Of a DNA stretch of 64,000 nt, positions 11,943 to 22,800 are shown piece by piece (position 1 is the first letter of the stretch; each line of letters opens with the position of its first letter). The stretch spans positions 19,165,501 to 19,229,500 of the forward strand of contig CM076144.1 in assembly GCA_038025085.1 (NCBI GenBank), in the 5' to 3' direction. Made by a program: the position numbers and the translations under genes. The notes below the pieces were generated by a model. It ran no database searches. It saw nothing but the letters and a program-made list of their open reading frames with translations, and had not been told where the DNA came from. Origin of the DNA: Tetragonia tetragonoides. Taxonomy: Eukaryota > Streptophyta > Magnoliopsida > Caryophyllales > Aizoaceae.

Positions 11943-12062
11943 TCTCTCTCTCTTTCGTGTTTTCTCTTTCCCTCTCTCTTGCTGGCTGTCGCGCCACCAT
12001 GGCGCCACCAGGTCGTCGCCTGGGTGGTCGCCGGTGATGACCGGCGTGTCCCGCTCCCCCTT

Positions 12063-12064
<2 letters not shown>

Positions 12065-12121
<57 letters not shown>
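12065..12121. repeat. (CT)n microsatellite, second array
   Basis: A second nearly perfect CT run of about 28 units, separated from the first by a GC-rich 125-bp segment (GCCACCATGGCGCCACCAGG). Both lie downstream of the LTR TATA box. Confidence 0.97.
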
Positions 12122-12124
<3 letters not shown>

Positions 12125-14000
12125 TCTCTCTTTCGTTCTCTCTCTTTCTCTCTCTTCGCAACTCTCTCTCTCTCTCCTTGCCTCGCCGGAGCTCCGACGA
12201 GCACCACCACCGGTCATGGTAATTAGTGGGTGGTGGTGATGGTGATGGTGATGGGTCAGGTCATGGGCCCCATGCATGGGTAACCGTGACCTAGACTTGG
12301 TTTTGTAGTTAGAGTTTCGTTTTGTATTTTCGTAATTATTTATTTCGATTTTCAGCAGATTTTCATTTGTTATTTATATTTTTCTGCACTCAATCGGAAT
12401 CGAAATTCGGATTTTCAAAAGCCTAGTTTGGTTGAAATAAATTAAGAAATTTAATACCATTATCAGATTGATATTTTGTTACTGTTTCAATTTTCGTATT
12501 TAATTAATACTGATTCACTAATTTTTTTTAATTAGGACCTAACGAGCAAGCGTGATTGTCTTTGGTTGTTGGAGCATTTCTACTGTTTGGAAGCGTTTAG
12601 TGGTAAACGTTCATGCCTACCTTCTTCTAAATCCCCACCAAAACTATTTTGATGTGTCATGTGCTAATTGAGAAATTGTGGTGAGTTTAATATGCAAGGC
12701 ATGATTAAATTATATCGTCGTTATTATGAAGTTTATTAAGCATGTTTGTTGTTGTAATTATGATTTATAATGAGAATGTCGATATTATCATGTCTCGAGA
12801 ATTAATTAGTTCATATGTTGGTATTTGGACAATTTTTGAATGGTGAATTATTAGTATTATTATGCTACTTAATACTTGCTAATTGGTATGGGTATTATTG
12901 AGTGCTAGTGAGCACTTATATATTTGTCGTTGGATGTATTTGGATGATTTGTGATTTTTGAATATCATATTACCCTGCCGAAGTGCTGCCGAAATTGTGC
13001 TAGACATTGCATGTCATTTTTGTTGAATCATTGTTATTGAATTAAATCCTGTTTAATTCTCATCGTATTTAATTCTCATTATCGTCGTTATAAATGAGAG
13101 TAAGACTCCTAATGGATCCCTAGGAGTAGTCGAGTAATCGGGATTACACCTAAAGGTGTAGTTCAAGGGATGCCTGATTCCCAAGTTACTTATAGACACC
13201 TCATAGTGTGTCTGGGACGGATCATTCCCCATTTATTAATTCCTCTAAACTCGTTTATTATACTAGAGGTAGTGTGCACACTAGAGTCATTAAGTCCATG
13301 GCGTGATTGTATCATTCGATGAACAGTATGGGTAATCGCTGTTCTATTCGCTCTCTTACATCTCTCTAATCAAGACGGATTGTCTATGTCATATTTGGTG
13401 TGATTACTATACAATTATTGCATGTAAAAGAATGTCGTTATGCGTATGCTTGATTCTATCCTTAAGTGCGTATGCAAATGAATTTCAATGATTCTTCTAA
13501 AACCTCAGGTAAGGTTTGCGAAATGTTTTTACTGGGTACGGATGATGTTTATTCAGTTTATCTGATTTTTGTTTATCTTTTGTTCTTTTCTTTTCTTCTG
13601 TATTTTGTTTTCGTCACGGAAACCAAAGTGCAGGTTTAGTCGAGTGAGGACGTACAGCTTGGAAGCTAGAGTTGGCGTCGGGTTTTTAGAACTCTCTTTT
13701 GATCAGTTGGTTTGTTGGGAATTTTGGTTTGAGCCCTTTGAAGGCAAGTTGTAATAAATTGATTTAATGGTTTTTAGCTCAGTATATAGACAACTCTGAT
13801 ATTAACTGTTTTAGAATGTTTAAGTTCCTTAGTAAGCTCCTTTGATGCGTAGACTTTCTTTCTGCTTAACATTTACTCCTTAGTGATAAATGTTGTAGTA
13901 ACTACCCTTTGGTTAGTGACGGTTCAGTGGTGTCGAGTCGTGCACAATGACGTCGATAGTTCCCAGGAAATCATTGTGAATTCGGGGGTGTTACAGCATT

Positions 14001-14140
14001 TAAAAGGGTTCAGTTCATTATCGTTTTAAATCCAAGTCTAGGGAGTTGATAAGGGTCTCCCAGAATGTTAGGTCAGCAGATACATTTGTAACCCCTGAAC
14101 CTGAGCCTATTCTTGATCCATTGTCTGAGGCTGAGCCTGA
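14001..14140 (+). pseudogene. Decayed gene, right part after the solo LTR
   Basis: After removing the solo LTR and one GCATT, the plus-strand frame reads on from the Gly/Ser-rich exon (..VEVEKAF) into KRVQFIIVLNPSLGS and then stops. A neighbouring frame gives VSQNVRSADTFVTPEPEP and ILDPLSEAEPEPE. The protein therefore had an acidic, Pro/Glu-rich tail at this point, but it is broken. No family assignment. Confidence 0.35.
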
Positions 14141-15035
14141 GCCTGAGTGGGGGGGGTTGTCGGGCTGGACGGGGGCGAGAGTGGGGTGTAGGGGTGGGTC
14201 CCGGGCGAGCAAGGGTGTGGGGTATAGGGTGAGAGGGGTGTGGGGTATGAGTTGGGGGCAGGGAAGTTGGAAATGGGGGCTTGTTGGGCTGGACGGGGGC
14301 GAGAGTGGGGTGTATGGGGGGGTGTAGGGGTGGGTCCCGGGCGAATAGGGGTTGTATAAGTGGGTGACGACTGGCAGGCGGGACGGGGTGGGAGTTGTGT
14401 GTTTTGGGGGGTATGGGTGTGGGAGGGCGTGAAGTTGTGTGTTTGGTTTTCATGCGGGTGGGCGGGACAGGGGCACGGTTGTCGGGCGGGCAAGACAGTG
14501 GACGCGGGTGTTGGGTTTCTTGAGTGTTTAAGGGGGTGAGAGTTTTGGGTGTGGGTGGGGTTGTTTGTCGGGCGAGTGACTGATGAGTGAGGGGTTGTCA
14601 GGCGAGACGGGGGCATGAATGGGGTGTGTTTGGGGGGGTGTAAGAGTGAATTCCGGGCGAACATAGATTGTGTGTGTGGTGTCGAGCTGGCATGCGAGAC
14701 GTGGTGGGAGTTAGGTATTTTTGGGGGTGTGGGTGTGGGTCTCATGCGGGCAGACGTGGAGTGGAAGATTGGTGTGTACGAGATGGGGGTTGTCGGAGGT
14801 TTTCGGGCGGGCAGGGGAGGTGAGGGGCGTTAAGGTAGGTGGTTGGTCGGGGTGTGCGGGCTTTGGTGCGCGGAATTTGAATGTGGTAGATTGGTGCGTA
14901 GAGGGGGTAAGGGGCGATTCAGGCGGGCGGGCAGTGAGAGGGGTGTGGGATATGAGTTTTATTTTGGGGGGGGGGGGTTGTGTGTGTGGGTCTCAAGCGG
15001 GCAGGTGGGACAGGGTGGGATTGGGTATTGTTAGG
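14141..15035. repeat. G-rich degenerate repeat block, left
   Basis: The plus strand is extremely rich in runs of three or more G and poor in C. A phrase GGGCTGGACGGGGGCGAGAG recurs at about 14162 and 14285 (123 bp apart), and looser copies of TTGTCGGGCG and GTGTGGGT follow to 15035. The proline- and glycine-rich open frames across it are composition artefacts. Many GGG runs with short loops give it G-quadruplex potential. Confidence 0.8.
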
Positions 15036-15043
15036 GGTGTGGG

Positions 15044-15774
15044 TAGGCCTGGAAATGGGTCGGATTTGGGTGGGGTGGAACATCACAAGCATCCACTCAT
15101 TTAATTTTTCAGCTTCACCCGTCCACCCATCACCCACGAAACACTCCATCCACATCCAATCCACCTATCACCCACGGGTGAATGGGTGGATACGGGTGGA
15201 TACGGGTGGTAAACAGGTGTAATAAAGCGATAAACTAATTGAAGGAATCCGGATAATTAACAATTGCATAAAATAAAACCAAGAAATTTGAGTGAAAATT
15301 GCAGAAACCTATTACAAACTATCATATTACAGAGCAGTAAACAAAACAAGTAGTTCCACCAAAAGAAAATAAAAACAAGCCGGGAAACTGGAAAAGTCAT
15401 CTCTTCAGGTCTGTGAGGCAATGATACAAAGCAGTAAAGCTGAGTCAAGGGAGGTAAAGGGAGGAGAAGAGATCAAGAGATGCAGAATGAAGAGAGAGAA
15501 GGAGAGTAAAAAAAAATTAGAATGGCTTGTGAGGCAAAATAAACATCTATTAGGATTTGTATTTTCTTTAAAATATATATTAAAAATATTAAACGGGTGA
15601 TGGGTGGATTAGCGGGTTGGGTTCTCGGGCGGAATATCATCACCCGAATCTCACCCGACCCACCACCCGATCCATCCACCACTCGCCAAATAACCCGTTT
15701 ATTCGGATTTTCACCCATTTATTTGGGGCGGATGGAGCGGGTTCGTGGATACCCACGACCCATTCCCAGCCCTA
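15044..15774. mobile_element. hAT-like non-autonomous element, 731 bp
   Basis: The ends are inverted repeats: left TAGGCCTGGAAATGGGTCG, and right (reverse complement) TAGGGCTGGGAATGGGTCG. GGTGTGGG (8 bp) lies directly on both sides (15036-15043 and 15775-15782), the duplication length typical of hAT. The host sequence is itself GGTGTGGG-rich, so part of the match could be chance. Subterminal regions carry repeats of the form ACCCATCACCC / GGGTGGATAC. No transposase frame is present. Confidence 0.8.
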
Positions 15775-15782
15775 GGTGTGGG

Positions 15783-16640
15783 TGTGGGTCTCGGGCGAGA
15801 GAATGGCAGGGGCGTTGTATGGATCTCGGGCGGGACAATGGCAGGGGTGTGGTATGGGGCTCGGGCAGACGGGCGTGGGGTTACTTGTGTGGCTTTCAGG
15901 CAGGCGGACGGGGCGGGAGGGACGGAGTGTGTGGTTGTGACTTGTCGAGCGGGAGGGACGGGGCGCGGGAGGGACGGAGTGTGGGAGGGAGGGTAGTTTA
16001 GAGGGCTAGATGGTGGGCACGGGTGTGTCGGGGTTGAGGGTGTTGAGTGTTTTAGGGGGGATGGTTTGAGTGGGGTGCGGGGGGGTTGAGAGTTTTGGGA
16101 GGGGTTGGGTATCGGGCGGGTTGCAGAAGTTGGGGGTGGGGGTATGGTTGTGTGTGGGTTTCGCATGTGTCTAGGTGTCAGACGGGGGTGGGAGTTGGGG
16201 AGAGTTTGTCAGGCAGGACAGGGGCGGGGGTGGGATGTCGGGCGGGCATGACTAGGTGCACGGAGTGGTGGGTGCAGGGATGTATGGGTTGGAGGGTGGG
16301 GTGCGGTGGGTACGAGGACAGAACGAAATGATTAACCCTATGAGTAGGCTCGACAAAATCCTTGTATATTTTCTTCCATTTCTCGAAAGAGAAATATGAC
16401 CAACACTAGTTGGAATATGTCCTGAATCCTCTTGAAAGAGAGGAGTGCTTTCAAGAACGCGGAGACTTGGGTGGGTATCGGGTGGGGGGGCAGAACAGGG
16501 GCGGTGGGGGTGATTTTGTCGGTGGGTGTGGATGTGCGGTGGGATGGTGTGAAGGATGGGTGATTGTGGGTGCCTGGGTCGGTGATTGTGGGTGGTTGTG
16601 TCAGTGCAAGGATGCGGGTGTGCGGATCCGTGTGCGCGTG
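15783..16640. repeat. G-rich degenerate repeat block, right
   Basis: This continues the composition and phrases of 14141-15035 (GGGCGGGAGGGACGG, GTGTGGGT, TCGGGCGGGC), which shows that one block was split by the hAT-like element. It ends gradually near 16640, where normal AT content returns. A 100-bp island of ordinary sequence lies at about 16320-16450. Confidence 0.75.
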
Positions 16641-17499
16641 TGTGTAAGGTTGACTCATTATGAAATTGTTGTTAGTTATATCATTTCAGTTAATTGTAGT
16701 AGATCAAAATGGTGTTAAAGGACAAATATGAGCAGATGATCCATCGATTCCTCCATGTATACGTCAAATGATTTTATTTTGATGGATCTGGTGCTACTTT
16801 TGGATCGAAGCAGGAGTGTTGAGAATTTCTCATGCAGAATAGAGAATACCTACCTAATTCTCTGTGTTTTTGGAAGAAGAATGTGTAAATAATCTATTGG
16901 AATATGAGGTGATCATTGCAGAATAGAGATATTACTCAACTGACCAGCTAGAATTATAAAACTGCTTGGCACAACATCAACACATTGATATTATTTTGCC
17001 AAAGTAATAGAGTTATGAGGCAAATTAGTACCATACATCCCAAGAGTCCAGTTGAAGGCAGCTAGCGATTACCACCCAAGACATTTGCAGATATCTTTAC
17101 TATAGGAACCATGGCCATTCAATAAAATACCCAAAGCGAATAAGATTACCCATTTATGTGAATTGACATTACTAACCCAGAAAATATTTTAAAGAATTTC
17201 TTGGAAAATCTAGGAGGAGAACATCCTAGAAAATTTGTATGAGAAAATTCTCACTGAGGTTTGTTGTTATGTAGTGATTTAGATCGAGCATTAGCATGAA
17301 AGGATCCCATGAAAGGTGCATGTGGCGCACAACAGGCAAAGAAAAAAGATGAGAAGGTTAAGACATACTTCATATAGATAATTAGATACTAAAGATGTCT
17401 TGGTCTACTGTACTGATTAACACTAAGGTGTTGGGTACATTAGGTGTCTAAGGTTAATATATAAATACGGTCGTGCTATTGGTCGTCGATATTACAATT
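16641..17499. other. Non-coding stretch, nothing recognised
   Basis: AT-rich sequence with no frame of interest and no terminal repeats that I can find. It lies beyond the broken end of the laccase fragment, where exons 4-6 of a full laccase gene would be expected; no laccase motif is visible. Confidence 0.5.
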
Positions 17500-17601
17500 A
17501 TTGCATATGATATTGCCAAAGGATGTACCGCATGATTGCCATTTGGTAATGTTCATGGTGAGAGGAATATGTGAGCCTAAAGCCACCCATGATAAAGCCA
17601 C

Positions 17602-18288
17602 CCCTAAATTGAGATGGACGTGCAATGCTTTGCCCTGTTTGAATGGGACATTGGGTTATATATGCTGGTCCATCAGCCCAACAGCTTCTTATCTGCTTAA
17701 CCCCATGCCTGTTTCAAAACAGAATTAATCATTTGTATTTTGACATAATGATTTCATAAACATGATAACTTCATTAGTATGTCCTATACTTCTGAATAAC
17801 TAAACATGCCACCGGAGATTTTCCTAGTCGTGAACTTCAGGGCTCGTAAAATTAAAAAAGCCAAGTTTGGATATTCATGTTATCTAAAAAAACGTTAATA
17901 TTGTGAACTGTATATGTGTGTGCTTACCAATGAAGAGTCATATTGTTTGAGACGTGATTGTTAACTCGGATAAGAAGACGATCACCCTCCCTAGCCACAA
18001 TTCGAGGACCTGGGAATTGCCCATTCACCGTCACAATGCTTTTTGTATGGCACAATCGTGTAACATTTTTCATCACAATCTGCAAAAGTACATGAAAATC
18101 AATGTATTAAGATAAAACATAAAACATACTAAACATTATAGGCAAACATAATCTCAAGAAAATCCATGTAAATATACATCAAAAGTGTAGTGGCGCGTTA
18201 TCCCCTCGTCCTGTGATGCATTTGCAACCTTAGAGACCAGGCAAAACACGAGAAGCGACTTTAACAATGAAAGAAATGATGCTCCCAT
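17602..18288 (-). pseudogene. Laccase (multicopper oxidase), 5' part: exons 1, 2 and start of 3
   Basis: Three minus-strand exons splice in phase. Exon 1 (18178-18288) encodes a signal-peptide-like start MGASFLSLLKSLLVFCLVSK and ends HYTFD before GTATAT. Exon 2 (17928-18079, 152 nt, the usual size in plant laccases) encodes [36 protein letters not shown] and VSNNMTLHW, flanked by GCAG and GTAAGC. Exon 3 starts at 17708 after TTTTGAAACAG and completes the copper-binding HWHG motif, then [20 protein letters not shown], and breaks near 17626. About 45 nt seem deleted there; another frame then gives LHVHLNLG, perhaps a decayed WHAHISWL copper motif. Nothing of the remaining cupredoxin domains follows. 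Plant laccases are secreted enzymes that oxidise phenols during lignin or flavonoid polymerisation. This copy cannot make one. Confidence 0.88.
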
Positions 18289-18378
18289 GCTTGTATGTCT
18301 AGTAAGGAAGAAAATGAATAGTAGTAGACTTATGTTATGTATGGAACATGAGATGCAGAGAAGCTACAGAGGTTGGGA

Positions 18379-18388
18379 GTTATATAAT
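18379..18388 (-). promoter_or_regulatory. TATA box upstream of the laccase fragment
   Basis: The minus strand reads CATTATATAACTCC about 90 nt before the laccase ATG at 18288. Spacing and sequence suit a pol II promoter, so the laccase 5' end seems to have kept its own promoter. Confidence 0.55.
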
Positions 18389-18429
18389 GAGATACGAGGA
18401 AAGTTAAAGGGGTGTTTGGTGATTCATAA

Positions 18430-19063
18430 GCTAGCTAGGCAGCTTAACGTTTCATGAACATCATTTGAATAATAATATATGTTGTCCGGGCTGTTGTTCA
18501 GGAGCAACTATAGAGTGCTTTGAAAGACAACCTATATAGGTTCATATTTTCATGACCAGAACTAATATTATTTCATATTGTTTTTCAGGGGTGTGTGTGG
18601 GAAGATTAGATATAAGTTTAAGTTAATCAGGTTTATAACGTGTTTATGATTTTCAGTCCATTATGTTCAGTGACTGTTTTGAGCAGAGACTAGCTTCAGC
18701 ACAAAGAATAATTCCTAAATCCTGTGTTCAAATTTGCCTACAAAACACCCTTTGCTTAATGGTCAAGGAGTATAGTGCAAGATTTTATTTAAATGTGGTT
18801 TGTTCTTTTTTCCGCTTACACACACATTGTTACTGCCAATAAATATCAATTGAGTTATTTTATTTTTTGTTTGGTTTATATGAGATACGAAGGTCAGTGC
18901 AATACATATACATAAAGGATGGAGTATTTGACTTGGAACCTAACGTACCAGCACCTTAATCTTAACAACGACTAGGCAGCTAATTAAGACATCCTTGGTT
19001 ATCAATTGAGTTATTTGATGTAGAGATCTAAAGCTTTTAGCTAGTAGCTTAGCCTACTGTGGT
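18430..19063. other. Intergenic AT-rich sequence, nothing recognised
   Basis: No ORF, splice pattern or terminal repeat is recognisable between the laccase promoter and the first of the two 0.7-kb direct repeats. Confidence 0.5.
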
Positions 19064-19788
19064 CATGGTTCAGAGTATAAACAACACTAATTTAATTAAA
19101 ACGCTACCATGGCGAGAGTAGCTCACGATCCCTAAGAAGTCTTTTCTGACCAAAAAAGGGGGTAAAATGACCACAATTACCTTGTATAAGTATGCATATA
19201 ATACATGTAACTTTAGTATTTTTGATTTTAGGATGTAAGTATGATCAACAGAGGTCAATACAATACATTTACATAGTTCGAGGCGGGTATAGCCACTAGG
19301 CCAATGGCCAAGGCCTAATTGATTGGCCTTAATCCAGATTAGCTAAAAGGGTTGAAGGATAAGCTAAACTTGATAATTATGTCATTAGGCAAACAGTTAA
19401 TTGAAGAAATTAATTAAGAAAACATGGTGAAATTCACCCCAAAAAAAAATAATAAGATAAAGAAAACATGGTGAAATTCATTTCACATGTACCTGCAGGG
19501 GAGGACCTAGTACGGCCGTACGGGCACTAGAATCACGAGCACCCAGTTTTTTTTGAAAAAATTGCTAAAATACTCTACTTTTTTTGAAACTATTGCTAAA
19601 GTAACTTAACAATTTAGTTTTGGCACACATATTATTTAATAATTTAGTTTTAGCACCCATATTATTAATTTTCTAGATTTGTCGCTGACTCACTGTGTAC
19701 CTGAAAGCTTTCCACTGAATTCCAAATGTCATTCCAAATGTCAATATGAGGGACTGTACGTAGATTGAGCCAAATAGACGAAACTTTC
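19064..19788. repeat. Direct repeat R1 (725 bp), partner of 25329-26034
   Basis: From CATGGTTCAGAGTATAAAC to AATAGACGAAACTTTC this segment matches 25329-26034 with few differences, among them a 13-bp internal duplication (CATTCCAAATGT) here and small indels. It holds a short hAT-like MITE that is also in the other copy. The ends are not TG..CA and there is no promoter or priming site, so these are not convincing LTRs. The offset between copies is 6265 bp. Confidence 0.88.
19496..19695. mobile_element. hAT-like MITE, 200 bp, inside R1
   Basis: The sequence CAGGGGAGGACCTAG..CACTG is flanked by the 8-bp direct repeat TGTACCTG at 19488-19495 and 19696-19703. Inside, two copies of TTTAGTTTTRGCACMCATATTATT lie head to tail. 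The copy in R2 (25762-25953) has one changed base in its left duplication (TGGACCTG), so the MITE landed before R was duplicated. Confidence 0.7.
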
Positions 19789-21299
19789 GGGAAATGCTAC
19801 CTATACACGCAATGTATAACACACCAAAAAATTTTAATGCGGTGGCAGCATATGATTGGTTGTAGAAAAACTAAAGCAAAATAAATTTTTGACATGTTTT
19901 CGTTTAAATTTCAAACCGTTTTAGCTCAAATTCAAAAGGGGAATTGGATTTACTCCCATTATTTTCTCTCTCCTCAATTCTTACCCATTTCACCTCCACA
20001 ATCCAATTCTCACTAATTTGTGATCTGAGTAGCCATTAAATTAGAACTTTACTGAGTAATTATTAAAGGGGTTTCTGAAGAATAGCATGGAGGTTTTATG
20101 AGAGGGATCGCTGAAATATGAGAAGGGAAACATGGTGGGTAGTGAGATTTCGGTAAGGGGGTTTGGAATTTTTGGTTGTATGTGGAGTTCTTGTTCATCA
20201 TGTTCTTCTTCGTCCTTTTTAAGAAGGTGTAAATTTTTGGGGAGTTAGATCTAACTTTTTTTTTAGTGAAATTAGATCTAACTTTTGGGATTGTATTGTT
20301 TTGTAATGGATGATGAAACCTATGAATATAAGCACCATGTAATTCAAAAGCAATTGATTTTCTCTTCCCTTTATTTCTCTATAATTTGAAAATGGAGGTT
20401 CACAATCGCGGAAAAGAGATGTGCACTAGTTTTGGTGAAAATAACCATAGTCGGTACACACTAAGTGTATTCTACACTATTTATTTTTTCCTAATAAATA
20501 GATGATTGTTTCTAATAAATGTATACTTGTTCCTAATAAAATAAAATTTGCTCATCTGAAATCGATGATAGAATTATATGTTCCTAATTATTTGGTAACT
20601 ATATATTTATTAGGGACAATCTTATATTAGGAAAAAGTAAAGAGTATATGATATATAATGTGTATAAAGCTTATTTTACTTAGTACAATGTCTACTAAAA
20701 TAATTGACTCAAACAAGCATCAACTCTTTTCCTTTTATTTCTTTTGCCTCTATCGTAAAATCTTCAATTAGAAAGTGGTAGTTATGCAACAGATGATATC
20801 ATTGCATTTCATGTACAAGTAGTAAGTAATTTTTTTTCCTGGCGGGTAGTATGAGCTATTTTTCGAAGAGTGGAAAAAGAGTTGTTGATCGTGATTACCA
20901 AAATAAAACACAAATCAAAATCGGTCTACTAATTATGGAAATCAATTTTCCCAAAAATTATTTTTAGCTATTGTCCAACAACAAAAACAACAATAAATGT
21001 AATACAAGTCCTTATGGTTCTCACTTTTGTTTTAAAATCTTACTTATTATTGTCACTTTTGGTGACAACTAGAAACAATAAGTAAGATATTAGCTTTTTG
21101 CATAAGTTGTATAGGAGATTTTCATTTTATTAATAAGTAAGTTATTAGCTTTTTGCATAAGTTGTATAAGAGATTTATCGTTTTACTAATAACAAATTTT
21201 TATAAATTGATAATATTTTCTTTTACAAGGGAACACAACACCATTCAACTTCGTGCTACTAAAGTTAATGATTTAAAGTACTAAAATGATCAATGTCAA

Positions 21300-22800
21300 A
21301 TTGCAATCAATATATTAAAATTAATCATAAACTGACTCACCTATGATCGTTAATGTTCAGTATCTTAATCCTATGTTAATCAATCCATGATCACATTTTC
21401 CGAACTCATGCACAATCTGCTCCATCACACATGAAATACCAATGTTTTAGAATTTATCGATCAATGTCAATTTGCAATCAATGTATTCATATGAAGAATA
21501 AAGTGACTCACCTATGATCACTAATGCTCAATATCTTAATCTAATGCTAAACAATCCATGATCACCTTTTCCGAACCCATACACTATGTACCTTTGCCGC
21601 ACACGAAATACCAATGTTTTGGAATTGATCAATGCTAATTTGCAATCAATGTATTTAAATGAAGCATAAAGTGACTCACTTATGATCACTAATGAACAAT
21701 ATCTTAATTCTATGCTAATTAATCCATGATCACCTACTTTTCTGAACCCGTACTTTTCTGATCACCTACTTTTCGATTAGGATTGGTCCGAGAAACCCCA
21801 TAATCCCTTATATTGGCGAAAGAGTAGGATCGAAAAGGATGAAACTTCAAAGTGAGTTGATTAGCTCCTATAAAGCCACAACTCAAATTTACGTCTTAAT
21901 ATACGGGGATCAACCCAATTCTTTGCTTTGAGTATAAGTATTAGATTTCTCAAAATTATTCGTTATTCATTGGGGATGGATAAGTGGATGATTTGAATAT
22001 AGTATGGGTATGTGTTTGATGGTTAATGGTTTGAAAGAGTCGTTTGATAGGATCCCCTGAATGGTCTGTCGCCAAATAAAAGGGAACGATCAATTATTCG
22101 CATGTATTCGATTATAAGGTAATCAATTTGGAAAATTGATGTCAATGGGGAAATTTTGGTATATCTCTTTTCTTTCCTAACTTTTCACTCCAATGGTTTT
22201 CCTAATAAATACAAGGTTGTTCCTAATAAATACACACTTGTTCGTAATAAAATAAAATTTGCTCATCTGAAATCGTTTAAGAATTATATGTTCCTAATTA
22301 TTTGATAACTAATATTAAGGACAATCTTTTACTTTTTTAGGAAAAAATAAAGAGTGTATGAGCATTATATGTTCCTAATTATTTGGTAATTATTACAAAG
22401 TATTAGTTGTTTTATGGCAAAAATAAGGTTCGTATTCGTAGAGCCAATTAAGTTTTAACAATCAACAATAATTAACTTATTGGACAAATCTTTCGACAAT
22501 AATACCTCAAGAGTCATACGCATGTACTAATAATCTATCGAATCGCAAGACTCACATATGATCATTAATATTCAATATATTAACCCTATGCTAATGAATT
22601 ATCCATGTTCACCTTTTCCGAACCCATATACTATGTACCTCCGTCACACATGAAATACCAATGTTTTAGAATTGATCAATGTCAATTTGTGATCAAATAT
22701 TCAAATGAAGCAAATGAAGCATAAAGTGACTCACCTATGATCACTAATGCTCAATATATTAATCCTATGTTAAATAATCAATGATCACCTTTTCTAATAA
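21300..22800. repeat. Satellite-like repeats, unit about 170 bp, five partial copies
   Basis: A unit containing GACTCACCTATGATCACTAATG, AATCCATGATCACCTTTTCC, ACCAATGTTTTAGAATTGAT and GCAATCAATGTATTCAAATG recurs three times in tandem at about 21300-21770, then, after an LTR-like insert, twice at about 22540-22800. Spacings of 171, 168 and 178 nt are seen. Confidence 0.7.

Larger units (their letters stand above)
11380..13995 (+). mobile_element. Solo LTR, 2616 bp, of a chromovirus-like retrotransposon
   Basis: The sequence starts TGTGATACCCAAAT and ends GGGGGTGTTACA, the TGT..ACA ends expected of an LTR. The 5-bp sequence GCATT lies directly before it (11375-11379) and directly after it (13996-14000): a perfect target-site duplication. 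No internal retrotransposon sequence or second LTR is present, so this is a solo LTR left by recombination between the two LTRs. The start, the length, the TATA box at 300 nt and the CT-rich leader resemble Del/Tekay chromovirus LTRs; that lineage call is inference. The coding text of the flanking gene can be read across the empty site. Confidence 0.92.

Noticed and set aside
11827..12277. Long Arg/Glu-rich and Ser/Leu-rich open frames
   Set aside because: They are translations of the (CT)n/(GA)n microsatellites and have no other protein features.
14046..16718. Many long proline-, threonine- or glycine-rich open frames on both strands
   Set aside because: Strong G/C strand bias removes stop codons in several frames; the frames overlap each other and show no conserved motif.
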